Source: JAAYJK01 sp964501655
Lineage (GTDB): Bacteria > Bacillota > Syntrophomonadia > Syntrophomonadales > Syntrophomonadaceae
Direction: 5' to 3'
Length of the DNA: 15,201 bases
Assembly (NCBI GenBank): GCA_964501655.1
Contig: CAZCTN010000049.1
Location: 1 to 15,201 of the forward strand
The notes under the pieces: model-generated
What the model was told of the DNA's origin: nothing
What the model saw: the letters and a program-made list of their open reading frames with translations, nothing else
Database searches by the model: none
Made by a program: the position numbers and the translations under genes
Shown here: positions 7,745 to 14,168 of the stretch, piece after piece
Layout of the letters: each line of letters begins with the position of its first letter
How positions within the stretch are numbered: the first letter of the stretch is position 1

Positions 7745-7818
7745 GGTTGGACTTGGGATTCATCAATTCTGATTTTCAGAAGCAACTTTGTGGGTGGTTG
7801 GACTGGGATTTTCATCAA
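7745..7818 (+). repeat. imperfect direct repeat ahead of oadA
   Basis: A 22-base segment beginning GGTTGGACTTGGGATT (7745-7766) recurs 51 bases later as GGTTGGACTGGGATTTT (7796-7818), differing mainly by one-base shifts. A partial copy, TTGGATACTGGGA, occurs near 7549. The spacing changes the reading frame, so these are probably not protein repeats. Function is unknown. Confidence 0.35.
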
Positions 7819-7881
7819 AATTGCTTGCTGTCAAGCGACCTTGAATTAAATTATCAAATACTTGGGGAACGGAGTGGGTTT

Positions 7882-9258
7882 ATGAAAGTGAATATCACGG
7901 AAACAGTCTTGAGAGATGCAAACCAATCTCTGATTGCAACAAGATTGCCTTTCAGTGATTTTGAGGGGATTCTGGGAAAAATTGATCAGGCTGGATATCA
8001 TTCGGTGGAGTGCTGGGGGGGAGCAACTTTTGACTCCTGCCTGAGATATCTTAACGAGGACCCTTGGGAGAGACTGAGAAAAATAAAGGCCAAAATTACC
8101 AAGACTCCGCTGCAGATGCTTTTAAGAGGCCAGAATCTTATAGCTTACAAGCATTATCCCGATGACGTGGTGAGAAAGTTCGTTCAGCATGCAGTACAGA
8201 ACGGGATAGACATCGTCAGGATTTTTGACGCTCTTAATGATTTTCGGAATATCGAAGTAGCAGTGGATGAGACCATGAAGAGCGGGGGGCATGCCCAGGG
8301 TACCATTTGCTATACCATAAGCCCCATACATAACCTGGAGAACTATGTGAAACTGGGAAAACAACTGGAAAAGATGGGTGTCGACTCCATCTGCATTAAG
8401 GATATGTCAGGAATTATGGGGCCGCAAGAAGCCTATGATCTGATCAAAGCCCTGAAAGAAACGGTCAGCAAGCCTATTGTGCTGCATACCCATTCTACTA
8501 CCGGTCTGGGTCCGATCACCTATTATAAGGCTATTGAAGCCGGCTGTGATGTGATAGACTGTGCCATATCGGCATTCTCCGGCGGCACCTCTCAGCCTGC
8601 CACTGAATCCCTGCATTTTGCTTTGAAGCAAGCAGGGTATGAAACCGGGCTGAACGAAAAAATTCTCAAAGAAATAAATGATTACTTTAAACCGGTCAAG
8701 GATGAATTCCTTAAATCCGGGTTGCTGGACCCATACGTACTCGGTTCGGAGACCGATGCCCTGGTCTATCAAGTGCCGGGAGGAATGCTGTCCAATCTGA
8801 TTTCCCAGTTGAAGCAGAATAACTCCATGGACAAGATGGACGAGGTGCTGCAGGAAATACCCCGAGTTCGAAAAGACCTGGGATATCCTCCTCTGGTTAC
8901 TCCTATGAGCCAGATTGTTGGCGTGCAGGCAACCACTAACGTCCTGCTGGGACAGCGATATGAGAGCATATCGACGGAGGTAAGGTCTTACTTAAGGGGA
9001 GAATATGGCAAGTCTCCCGGTGAAGTTGATGCTGAGCTGGTTAAGATAGTTCTGGGAGATGAGGAACCGATAACTCATAGATTTGCAGATACCCTGGAAC
9101 CCGAATTTGAGAAGGCGAAGCGAGAGATAGGCCAGATGGCCAAAAACGATGAAGATGTGCTTTCTTATATTATCTTTCCGCCGATTGCTGAAAAATTTTT
9201 CAAGTTTAGGGAAGAGAGCGCTGCTATGAAGGTGAATTACACCATAACGAAAGTGTAG
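7882..9258 (+). CDS. oadA: oxaloacetate decarboxylase alpha subunit (carboxyltransferase)
   Basis: This subunit transfers the carboxyl group of oxaloacetate to enzyme-bound biotin, releasing pyruvate. It is an HMGL-like TIM barrel followed by a conserved PYC/OADA helical domain. Metal and catalytic positions are visible: Asp12 in LRDANQS, Lys173 in SICIKDMSG (the expected carbamylated lysine) and the zinc ligands His202 and His204 in LHTHSTTG. PGGMLSNL and the C-terminal GEYGKSPGEVD blocks complete the family pattern. At 458 residues it lacks the attached biotin domain of Klebsiella OadA. That domain is encoded by a separate gene downstream, as in clostridial and methylmalonyl-CoA-type systems. 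The frame stays open 45 codons upstream to a TTG at 7747, but homology begins at MKVNITETVLRDANQS, with GGAG seven bases before this ATG. A pyruvate carboxylase B or transcarboxylase 5S role is the alternative, but the membrane pump genes favour decarboxylation. Confidence 0.9.
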   Translation: MKVNITETVLRDANQSLIATRLPFSDFEGILGKIDQAGYHSVECWGGATFDSCLRYLNEDPWERLRKIKAKITKTPLQMLLRGQNLIAYKHYPDDVVRKFVQHAVQNGIDIVRIFDALNDFRNIEVAVDETMKSGGHAQGTICYTISPIHNLENYVKLGKQLEKMGVDSICIKDMSGIMGPQEAYDLIKALKETVSKPIVLHTHSTTGLGPITYYKAIEAGCDVIDCAISAFSGGTSQPATESLHFALKQAGYETGLNEKILKEINDYFKPVKDEFLKSGLLDPYVLGSETDALVYQVPGGMLSNLISQLKQNNSMDKMDEVLQEIPRVRKDLGYPPLVTPMSQIVGVQATTNVLLGQRYESISTEVRSYLRGEYGKSPGEVDAELVKIVLGDEEPITHRFADTLEPEFEKAKREIGQMAKNDEDVLSYIIFPPIAEKFFKFREESAAMKVNYTITKV

Positions 9259-9274
9259 ATAAAGGAGGGTGTTT

Positions 9275-9598
9275 ATGACTTTCTTGGATAGCTTGACGGT
9301 GGCCCTGTTCGGCTTAGCGGTGGTATTTGTAATGTTGACTCTGCTGAGTCTATTGGTGAAAATACAGTCCCTGGTGCTGGGATATATCGGTTCATCCGGG
9401 CATAAGCCTGATATCAGCGCTGCGGCCGGTATATCGGCGGAAATTACCGCAGCAGAGGATGAAGGATGGTCGGCAGGGGAATTAAAACTTCTGGGCGTGG
9501 ATGAAAGAACGGCTGCCATGATTATGGCCATAGTCAGCGATGAGAGCCAGATACCTCTGTCCGAGCTGCGCTTCAAGATGATCAAAGCCATTGATTAA
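9275..9598 (+). CDS. oadG: small membrane anchor subunit of the decarboxylase (OadG/MmdD-like)
   Basis: The 107-residue protein has one N-terminal transmembrane helix (about residues 7-31), a flexible Ala/Glu-rich linker and a C-terminal segment ending DERTAAMIMAIVSDESQIPLSELRFKMI (a 28-residue tail, quoted only as its landmark; key residues are the AAMIMAIV helix and the FKMI end). Gamma or delta subunits of sodium-pumping decarboxylases have this plan and hold the carboxyltransferase and biotin carrier on the membrane-bound beta subunit. Sequence conservation in this family is low, so position between oadA and the biotin carrier is the main argument. The metal-binding His/Asp-rich tail of Klebsiella OadG is not seen. 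An in-frame GTG at 9269 overlaps the AAAGGAGGG ribosome binding site, so the ATG at 9275, six bases after GGAGG, is taken as the start. Confidence 0.75.
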   Translation: MTFLDSLTVALFGLAVVFVMLTLLSLLVKIQSLVLGYIGSSGHKPDISAAAGISAEITAAEDEGWSAGELKLLGVDERTAAMIMAIVSDESQIPLSELRFKMIKAID

Positions 9599-9633
9599 TA
9601 CCTGCAATCCTACTATGGGGGGAAGGAAGAGGA

Positions 9634-10029
9634 ATGAAATATATTGTAACTATTAACGATAAGACCTATGAGGTGGAAGTTGAGAGAGGACAGGCAAACA
9701 TTGTCAAGACAACTCAAGTTCCGGCCATGCCCGTACCGGCTGCAGCAGCTGCCCCCTCCGAGGCAGCACCGGTTGCAGTTCCTGCTGCTCCAGCAGTTCA
9801 GGCCAATACTGTCGCAGGCGAACCGGTTAAGTCTCCCCTGCCAGGCACCATTCTGGATATAAGGGCGCAAACCGGTGCCGCTGTGAAAAAGGGTGATGTG
9901 TTGTTCATTCTTGAGGCCATGAAAATGGAGAGCGAGATCAAGGCTCCCAGAGATGGAGTGGTTTCTCAGATTATCGTGGCTAAAGGTGCGTCTGTATCAA
10001 CGGGTGACATCCTTCTTGCGCTGCAGTAG
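9634..10029 (+). CDS. biotin carboxyl carrier subunit of the decarboxylase
   Basis: This 131-residue protein carries the carboxybiotin between the alpha carboxyltransferase and the beta pump. Residues 1-20 form a short beta-rich start (KYIVTINDKTYEVEVERG). A flexible Ala/Pro linker follows (about 31-62). The lipoyl/biotinyl domain occupies about 64-131, with the biotinylation motif EAMKME and acceptor Lys97, preceded by SPLPGTI and followed by the usual GDILL end. Length and plan match GcdC/MmdC-type carriers and the biotin domain of OadA. BirA encoded just downstream is the expected ligase. It starts 35 bases after the anchor gene, with a GGAAGAGGA ribosome binding site. Confidence 0.92.
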   Translation: MKYIVTINDKTYEVEVERGQANIVKTTQVPAMPVPAAAAAPSEAAPVAVPAAPAVQANTVAGEPVKSPLPGTILDIRAQTGAAVKKGDVLFILEAMKMESEIKAPRDGVVSQIIVAKGASVSTGDILLALQ

Positions 10030-10043
10030 TAGGGGGTATAATA

Positions 10044-11192
10044 ATGTCTTTCTCTTTAGCTGATACACTAATAAAGATATGGAATAGCTCCGCTTTCCCC
10101 GCCATAACCTGGCAGCAGCTGGTAATGCTGGGCGTGGCTTGCGTCTTGATTTATATGGCCATAGTGAAGAAGTATGAACCCTTACTGTTGTTGCCCATTG
10201 CCTTTGGGGTGCTGCTGGCTAACCTGCCAATGGCCAACCTTATGGCACCTCCTCCGACTGACCATTCTACCCCGGGAGGACTTCTTTATTATCTTTATCA
10301 GGGAGTAAAATTAGGAATATATCCATCCTTGATATTTCTTGGAATTGGTGCTATGACCGATTTCGGCCCTTTGATAGCCAGGCCTTCCAGCTTGTTTCTG
10401 GGTGCTGCAGCCCAGCTGGGTATATACATAGCCTTTATTGTTGCTATTGCATTGGGTTTCGACCCGCACAAAGCTGCATCTATTGCTATCATTGGCGGCG
10501 CTGACGGCCCCACTGCCATCTTCCTTACCGCCAAGCTGGCACCGGAGCTGCTTCCGGCCATAGCCATTGCCGCCTATTCCTATATGGCTCTGATTCCCAT
10601 GATTCAGCCTCCCATTATGAGGTTTTTCACCACTAAAAAAGAAAGAGAAATTGAAATGTCACAGCTGCGAGAGGTATCCAAGCTGGAGAAAATAGTCTTT
10701 CCCATTGTTGTTACTATAGTGGTTTGCTTGATGTTGCCATCGGTAGCCCCCCTGATCGGTATGCTGATGCTGGGAAATCTCTTCCGGGAGTCAGGGGTGG
10801 TGGAAAGGCTGAACAATACCGTACAGAATGCGCTGATCAATATTGTAACTATATTCCTGGGGCTAACGGTAGGGGCTACGGCAGTAGCAGAAAAATTCCT
10901 GAGCCCTGAAACCCTTATGATCATTTTGCTGGGACTGATGGCCTTCATGTTTAGTACTATCGGCGGTACGCTCCTGGGCAAGCTTATGTGTTTCCTGAGC
11001 GGGGGCAAGGTTAATCCCCTTATTGGTTCTGCCGGGGTTTCAGCCGTTCCTATGGCCGCCAGGGTCTCCCAGGTGGAAGGACAACGGGCCAATCCCAACA
11101 ACCACCTGCTAATGCATGCTATGGGACCTAATGTGGCAGGGGTTATAGGCTCTGCAGTAGCCGCTGGATTCCTTATGACCATGTTCGGATAA
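10044..11192 (+). CDS. oadB: sodium-pumping decarboxylase beta subunit (OadB/MmdB/GcdB)
   Basis: This integral membrane subunit decarboxylates carboxybiotin and uses the energy to export Na+. The 382-residue length and about nine to eleven hydrophobic segments fit the family. Signature residues are visible: Asp154 within GGADGPTAIF (151-160), the YSYMALIPMIQPPIMR stretch (178-193), and Asn363 and Ser370 in GPNVAGVIGSAVAAG (361-375). Their counterparts take part in sodium and proton coupling in Klebsiella OadB. The beta subunit cannot tell oxaloacetate from methylmalonyl-CoA or glutaconyl-CoA decarboxylases. Substrate is assigned from the alpha subunit, which is of the oxaloacetate/pyruvate type rather than the acyl-CoA type. 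It starts 14 bases after the carrier gene with a GGGGG ribosome binding site, and a hairpin follows the stop. Confidence 0.93.
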   Translation: MSFSLADTLIKIWNSSAFPAITWQQLVMLGVACVLIYMAIVKKYEPLLLLPIAFGVLLANLPMANLMAPPPTDHSTPGGLLYYLYQGVKLGIYPSLIFLGIGAMTDFGPLIARPSSLFLGAAAQLGIYIAFIVAIALGFDPHKAASIAIIGGADGPTAIFLTAKLAPELLPAIAIAAYSYMALIPMIQPPIMRFFTTKKEREIEMSQLREVSKLEKIVFPIVVTIVVCLMLPSVAPLIGMLMLGNLFRESGVVERLNNTVQNALINIVTIFLGLTVGATAVAEKFLSPETLMIILLGLMAFMFSTIGGTLLGKLMCFLSGGKVNPLIGSAGVSAVPMAARVSQVEGQRANPNNHLLMHAMGPNVAGVIGSAVAAGFLMTMFG

Positions 11193-11193
11193 A

Positions 11194-11216
11194 AAAACCG
11201 GAGCTTCCTTGGTTTT
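11194..11216 (+). terminator. probable terminator after oadB
   Basis: AAAACC, then GGA, a short loop, TCC, a two-base bulge and GGTTTT form a hairpin immediately after the oadB stop codon. The run of A before and T after makes it a plausible bidirectional or weak intrinsic terminator. Confidence 0.45.
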
Positions 11217-11302
11217 CTGGCCAAATATCTAATAGCCGGACAGAAAGCCTTGCGAAAGTAAAATAATCTCCTTGAATAAAATTAATAACCGGCTGGATTA
11301 AG

Positions 11303-11360
11303 ACAGGAGCATTAAGGCTATTTCTCCGCAGGGAGAAGAGTCCGGTGGTCCTGTTTCTTT
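11303..11360 (+). other. nested hairpin between oadB and birA
   Basis: An outer stem ACAGGA/TCCTGT (11303-11308 with 11349-11354) encloses a perfect hairpin TTCTCC/GGAGAA (11322-11327 with 11332-11337, loop GCAG). TTCTTT follows the outer stem. It may be a second terminator for the oad operon, since the birA promoter candidate lies downstream of it. Confidence 0.35.
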
Positions 11361-11385
11361 ATACTGAAAGATGATTTATTAATTA

Positions 11386-11418
11386 ATGTTAGCTATAATA
11401 AGTTAAGGCAATTAACAA
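11386..11418 (+). promoter_or_regulatory. birA promoter -10 with a weak BirA-box-like repeat
   Basis: TATAAT (11394-11399) is a consensus -10, but no good -35 is seen at the right distance. Flanking it, ATGTTAGCT (11386-11394) and AATTAACAA (11410-11418) resemble the two arms of a biotin operator with a 15-base spacer, though both arms deviate. Autoregulation of birA is possible but weakly supported. Confidence 0.25.
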
Positions 11419-11432
11419 TAAGGGGGATAACA

Positions 11433-12410
11433 ATGGCAGTTCGCGAAGCAGTCCTGAGAGCAATTCGAGAGGGGCAGGGCCAATGGGTATCAGGAGAGGT
11501 ATTAAGCAAGGATTTAAACGTTACCAGGACTACCATCTGGAAACATATTAAAACCCTTCAGTCAGAGGGATATGCCATCGAGTCTTCCCCTAAAAAGGGG
11601 TATCGTTTATCATTATTTCCCGATATCTTATCTCCTGAAGAGGTGAGGGCAGGCCTGCAAACCACCGTTTTTGGACAAGAACATTACCTTTATTTCAAGG
11701 AAATTGACTCCACCAATAATTTTGCCAAACAGTTGGCCGCTGAAGGTTATCCGGAGGGAACAGTGGTGATAGCCGAGAGTCAGAGGGCGGGCCGGGGGCG
11801 TCGGGGGCGGCAATGGCACTCGGAGCCGGGCCAGGGTATTTTTATGTCACTGATATTGAGGCCCTCATTACCAGTCCGGGAACTATCCAGGATCACCATG
11901 TTCATTGCAGTGGCCATTGTGGACACATTGAACCAGGCGGGCATAAAGGCGGGCATCAAATGGCCCAATGATGTGCTCATAGATGGCCGGAAAATCGCGG
12001 GAATACTGACTGAAGCGGTTACGGATATGGATGGTATAGAATATATTGTGACCGGTATAGGATTAAACGTTAACACCCTTATTGAAGATTTCCCGGAAGA
12101 ATTTCGCGGTATTGCCACATCGGTTCGGGAGGAAGCCGGACGCTCAGTTCCCCGGATTGAACTTTTGCAAGAGCTCTTGCAAAAGTTGGAGGACCGCTAC
12201 CAACAGCTTATTTCAGGCGGATTTAATGAGATTTTGGAAAAAGTAAGAAGCTTATCCCTGGTAATAGGCCATGATATAAAATTCGACAGTGTTAACGGAG
12301 TAACTACAGGTCGGGCTATTGATATCGACAATAACGGCTTTCTAATGGTTAGGGATGCTATGGGCAATATTCACCATGTTATGTCGGGGGAAATACTTTT
12401 CCACAAATAG
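11433..12410 (+). CDS. birA: bifunctional biotin-protein ligase / biotin repressor
   Basis: BirA activates biotin with ATP to biotinyl-AMP and joins it to carrier lysines such as that of the adjacent decarboxylase. When carriers are saturated, the biotinyl-AMP form binds DNA as a dimer. Both activities are indicated. Residues 1-60 form a winged helix-turn-helix (VSGEVLSKDLNVTRTTIWKHIK at 19-40, the wing ending KKGYRL). The catalytic domain has EIDSTNN (90-96), the adenylate-binding loop GRGRRGR (120-126), KWPNDV (176-181) and GRKIAGIL with Lys187. A small C-terminal SH3-like domain occupies about 272-325. The length of 325 residues is typical of group II, regulatory BirA. The ATG is preceded by AGGGGG at six bases. 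It stands between a biotin-dependent enzyme operon and the biotin importer, and a matching operator lies just downstream. Confidence 0.95.
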   Translation: MAVREAVLRAIREGQGQWVSGEVLSKDLNVTRTTIWKHIKTLQSEGYAIESSPKKGYRLSLFPDILSPEEVRAGLQTTVFGQEHYLYFKEIDSTNNFAKQLAAEGYPEGTVVIAESQRAGRGRRGRQWHSEPGQGIFMSLILRPSLPVRELSRITMFIAVAIVDTLNQAGIKAGIKWPNDVLIDGRKIAGILTEAVTDMDGIEYIVTGIGLNVNTLIEDFPEEFRGIATSVREEAGRSVPRIELLQELLQKLEDRYQQLISGGFNEILEKVRSLSLVIGHDIKFDSVNGVTTGRAIDIDNNGFLMVRDAMGNIHHVMSGEILFHK

Positions 12411-12412
12411 AG

Positions 12413-12429
12413 AACATTGGAGCAATGTT
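12413..12429 (+). other. small perfect hairpin after birA
   Basis: AACATTG and CAATGTT pair over a three-base loop GAG, directly after the birA stop. No T tract follows, so it is a poor terminator. Its right arm overlaps the left arm of the biotin operator. Confidence 0.3.
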
Positions 12430-12457
12430 AACAATAAGAAACATATAGGTTGACAAT
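12424..12457 (+). promoter_or_regulatory. BirA operator (biotin box) of the bioY operon
   Basis: ATGTTAACA (12425-12433) and GGTTGACAA (12448-12456) form an inverted repeat with a 14-base spacer. This agrees with the known bacterial biotin operator, TTGTTAACC-N14/15-GGTTAACAA, in seven of nine and eight of nine positions. The right arm contains the -35 hexamer of the bioY promoter, so bound BirA would block RNA polymerase. The birA gene next door encodes a DNA-binding form. Confidence 0.7.
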
Positions 12458-12478
12458 AACTTCGGGCATGTATAATAT
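12450..12478 (+). promoter_or_regulatory. strong sigma-A promoter of the biotin transporter operon
   Basis: TTGACA (12450-12455) is a perfect -35. The -10 region TATAATAT begins at 12471. It gives TATAAT at a 15-base spacing or TAATAT at 17 bases. Transcription should begin near 12484, giving a leader of about 260 bases before bioY. The -35 lies inside the BirA operator. Confidence 0.75.
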
Positions 12479-12501
12479 AGGTTTTAATAAGAAAATAACC
12501 A

Positions 12502-12650
12502 GGGGATTAAGGCTTAAGGTTGGCGCAGGGGGAAAGGCGATGCGAAGAGCGGGAACATAACTCTTCTAATCAAGCAATCTAAAGCACCACTCAGCTAACT
12601 TATAGCTGAGAGTTAGGACCGTCCCCAAGCCTGCTTAAGCCTTAATCCCC
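12502..12650 (+). repeat. 149-nt element bounded by a perfect 17-bp inverted repeat
   Basis: GGGGATTAAGGCTTAAG (12502-12518) is exactly complementary to the stretch at 12634-12650. Inside are GAAGAG/CTCTTC (12544-12549 with 12561-12566), CTCAGCTA/TAGCTGAG (12590-12597 with 12603-12610) and GGGG/CCCC (near 12529 with 12623-12626), so the transcript could fold into a closed stem with branches. It lies wholly within the bioY leader. It could be an unrecognised regulatory RNA domain, or a small non-autonomous mobile element with terminal inverted repeats. The flanks show only an ACC/ACC similarity, too short to call a target duplication. No known riboswitch consensus was recognised. Confidence 0.6.
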
Positions 12651-12727
12651 ACCCTTAGACAATTTTCATTAGTGGTTTTGGCCCCCGGTCATAGGTGGCT
12701 ATTTCCTAACAAAGTATATTAGCGGCC

Positions 12728-12733
12728 AGGAGG
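12728..12733 (+). promoter_or_regulatory. ribosome binding site AGGAGG supporting the TTG start of bioY
   Basis: AGGAGG lies eight bases before the TTG at 12742. The only ATG codons nearby are inside the first membrane helix region, so this site decides for the uncommon TTG start. Confidence 0.75.
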
Positions 12734-12741
12734 TATCGGGC

Positions 12742-13293
12742 TTGAAGTCATCAACTTACAGTCCACTGCGGACTATGGTATACGCCTCATTATTCGGAGC
12801 ATTAACCGCCATTGGCGCCTTCATAGCGGTTCCCATGCAGCCAGTTCCCTTTACCCTGCAAACCTTTTTCACCGCTTTGAGCGGCGCCTTGTTGGGAGGG
12901 AAGGCCGGAGCATTAAGTCAGGTGGTATATGTAATTCTGGGCTGCATGGGGTTGCCTGTTTTTGCCGGCGGCAAGGCAGGCTTGGGAGTACTCTTCGGTC
13001 CAACCGGAGGCTATCTTATCGGTTTCATTGCCGGAGCTTATGTAATCGGAAAAATCGTTGAAGCCCGGGCAGAAGCAGGTATACTTTGGACAGCCATGGC
13101 TATATTGGCAGGAGACCTGGTTATTTATACTATCGGCACTTTTCAGCTTGCAATTATCGCCCACTTCTCAGCTGTGAAAGCCATACTGATCGGGGTTATA
13201 CCCTTTATTGTGCCTGAAGTATTGAAACTGCTGGCGGCAGCTGTCCTGTCCTCAAAAATCAGGGAAAAAGTACCGTTCTTGCTGAGGAGATAA
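12742..13293 (+). CDS. bioY: biotin ECF transporter S component
   Basis: BioY is the membrane protein that captures biotin at the cell surface for import. The 183-residue length and about six hydrophobic helices are normal. Family signatures are clear: VPMQPVPFTLQTFF (30-43), LGGKAGALSQVVYVILGCMGLPVFAGG (landmark block near 51-77) and GPTGGYLIGF (86-95). It begins with TTG after a good ribosome binding site. Its stop codon is two bases before the ATPase ATG. The promoter has a BirA operator, so expression should fall when biotin is plentiful. An ECF ATPase and transmembrane coupling gene follow in the same operon, giving a complete importer. Confidence 0.95.
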   Translation: MKSSTYSPLRTMVYASLFGALTAIGAFIAVPMQPVPFTLQTFFTALSGALLGGKAGALSQVVYVILGCMGLPVFAGGKAGLGVLFGPTGGYLIGFIAGAYVIGKIVEARAEAGILWTAMAILAGDLVIYTIGTFQLAIIAHFSAVKAILIGVIPFIVPEVLKLLAAAVLSSKIREKVPFLLRR

Positions 13294-13295
13294 TT

Positions 13296-14168
13296 ATGAT
13301 TAAGATTACCAACCTGAGTTACGTCTATCAAACCGATTTACCGCCGGCCCTGCTCGATATTAACCTGACCATAGGAGAAGGGGAATATATTGTGCTTATG
13401 GGAGCCAATGGCAGCGGCAAAACCACTCTTATTCGTCACCTTAATGCCCTGCTGCTGCCCAGCTGCGGAGATGTTGAAGTTGATGGTCTGAACAGCAAGG
13501 ATTCGAAGAACCAGGTGGAAATCAGGCGTAAGGTGGGTATGGTTTTTCAGAATCCTGATAACCAGATAGTAGGCATGAGTGTGGAAGAAGATGTTGCTTT
13601 TGGCCCGGGCAACCTTAAACTGCCCAGTTCGGAAGTTCGCCGAAGGGTAAAAGAGGCTCTGGAAATGGTAGGCCTCAGCGGATTCGAGAAACGGGTTCCT
13701 TATACTCTGTCCGGAGGAGAAAAACAACTCCTGGCCCTGGCTGGTTTACTATCCATGGAACCCGGATACATAGTTTTGGATGAAGCCACTTCTTCCCTTG
13801 ATCCGGCCGGGAAAGAGAAAGTGCTGACTATTATGGACCGGTTAAGGACTAAAGGAATATCTATCATTCATGTTACTCATAACATGGAGGAAGCGCTGCG
13901 GGCGGACAGAGTGATATTAATGGGCAGCGGGCAAATTATGGCTGACGGAGCAGCCAAAGATGTGCTAATGAACTCGGAGCAGTTAAAAGCTTTAGGGCTG
14001 AACCCCCCAATTATTGTGGAACTTATGTCTCGCTTTCAGCCCCATTATAATAATGAAAAGATTATATTGACCGTTGACCAGGCTGCCGAGCAGATTTTCA
14101 CCTGGCTGCATAGTAATAAAGGCAATGACAGGGATAATGGATCCTGGAAAGCAGGCAGCTATGCATAA
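13296..14168 (+). CDS. ecfA: ECF transporter ATPase (EcfA / BioM type)
   Basis: This is the nucleotide-binding subunit powering biotin uptake. Motifs in order are Walker A GANGSGKT (36-43), Q-loop Gln85 in the family-typical FQNPDNQIVGMSVEEDVAFG region (84-103), signature LSGGE (138-142), Walker B IVLDEA with Glu163, D-loop SSLDP and switch His195 in HVTHN. The 290-residue length is like general EcfA1 proteins rather than the shorter BioM. The extra residues form a C-terminal helical tail. Only one ATPase gene is present, so a homodimer as in BioMNY is the simplest model, unless a second ATPase is encoded elsewhere. GAGGAG stands upstream inside the bioY end. The 3' end overlaps ecfT by eight bases if the latter starts at 14161. 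Confidence 0.9.
   Translation: MIKITNLSYVYQTDLPPALLDINLTIGEGEYIVLMGANGSGKTTLIRHLNALLLPSCGDVEVDGLNSKDSKNQVEIRRKVGMVFQNPDNQIVGMSVEEDVAFGPGNLKLPSSEVRRRVKEALEMVGLSGFEKRVPYTLSGGEKQLLALAGLLSMEPGYIVLDEATSSLDPAGKEKVLTIMDRLRTKGISIIHVTHNMEEALRADRVILMGSGQIMADGAAKDVLMNSEQLKALGLNPPIIVELMSRFQPHYNNEKIILTVDQAAEQIFTWLHSNKGNDRDNGSWKAGSYA

Noticed and set aside
7747..7881. Upstream TTG start for oadA
   Set aside because: The added 45 residues have no family similarity and overlap the direct repeats; the ATG at 7882 matches the family start.
8992..9591. Minus-strand open frame spanning the end of oadA and oadG
   Set aside because: It overlaps two genes in a supported operon and has no family features; a shadow frame.
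10604..11224. Minus-strand open frame of about 200 codons opposite oadB
   Set aside because: It lies entirely over the strongly supported oadB gene, including GPNVAGVIGS codons, and its translation looks like no known protein.
12590..12626. TPP riboswitch suggested by the GCTGAGAG string in the bioY leader
   Set aside because: The other required TPP blocks (the ACCTGAT-TGG region and the CGTAGGGA block) are absent, and the string is part of a simple hairpin.
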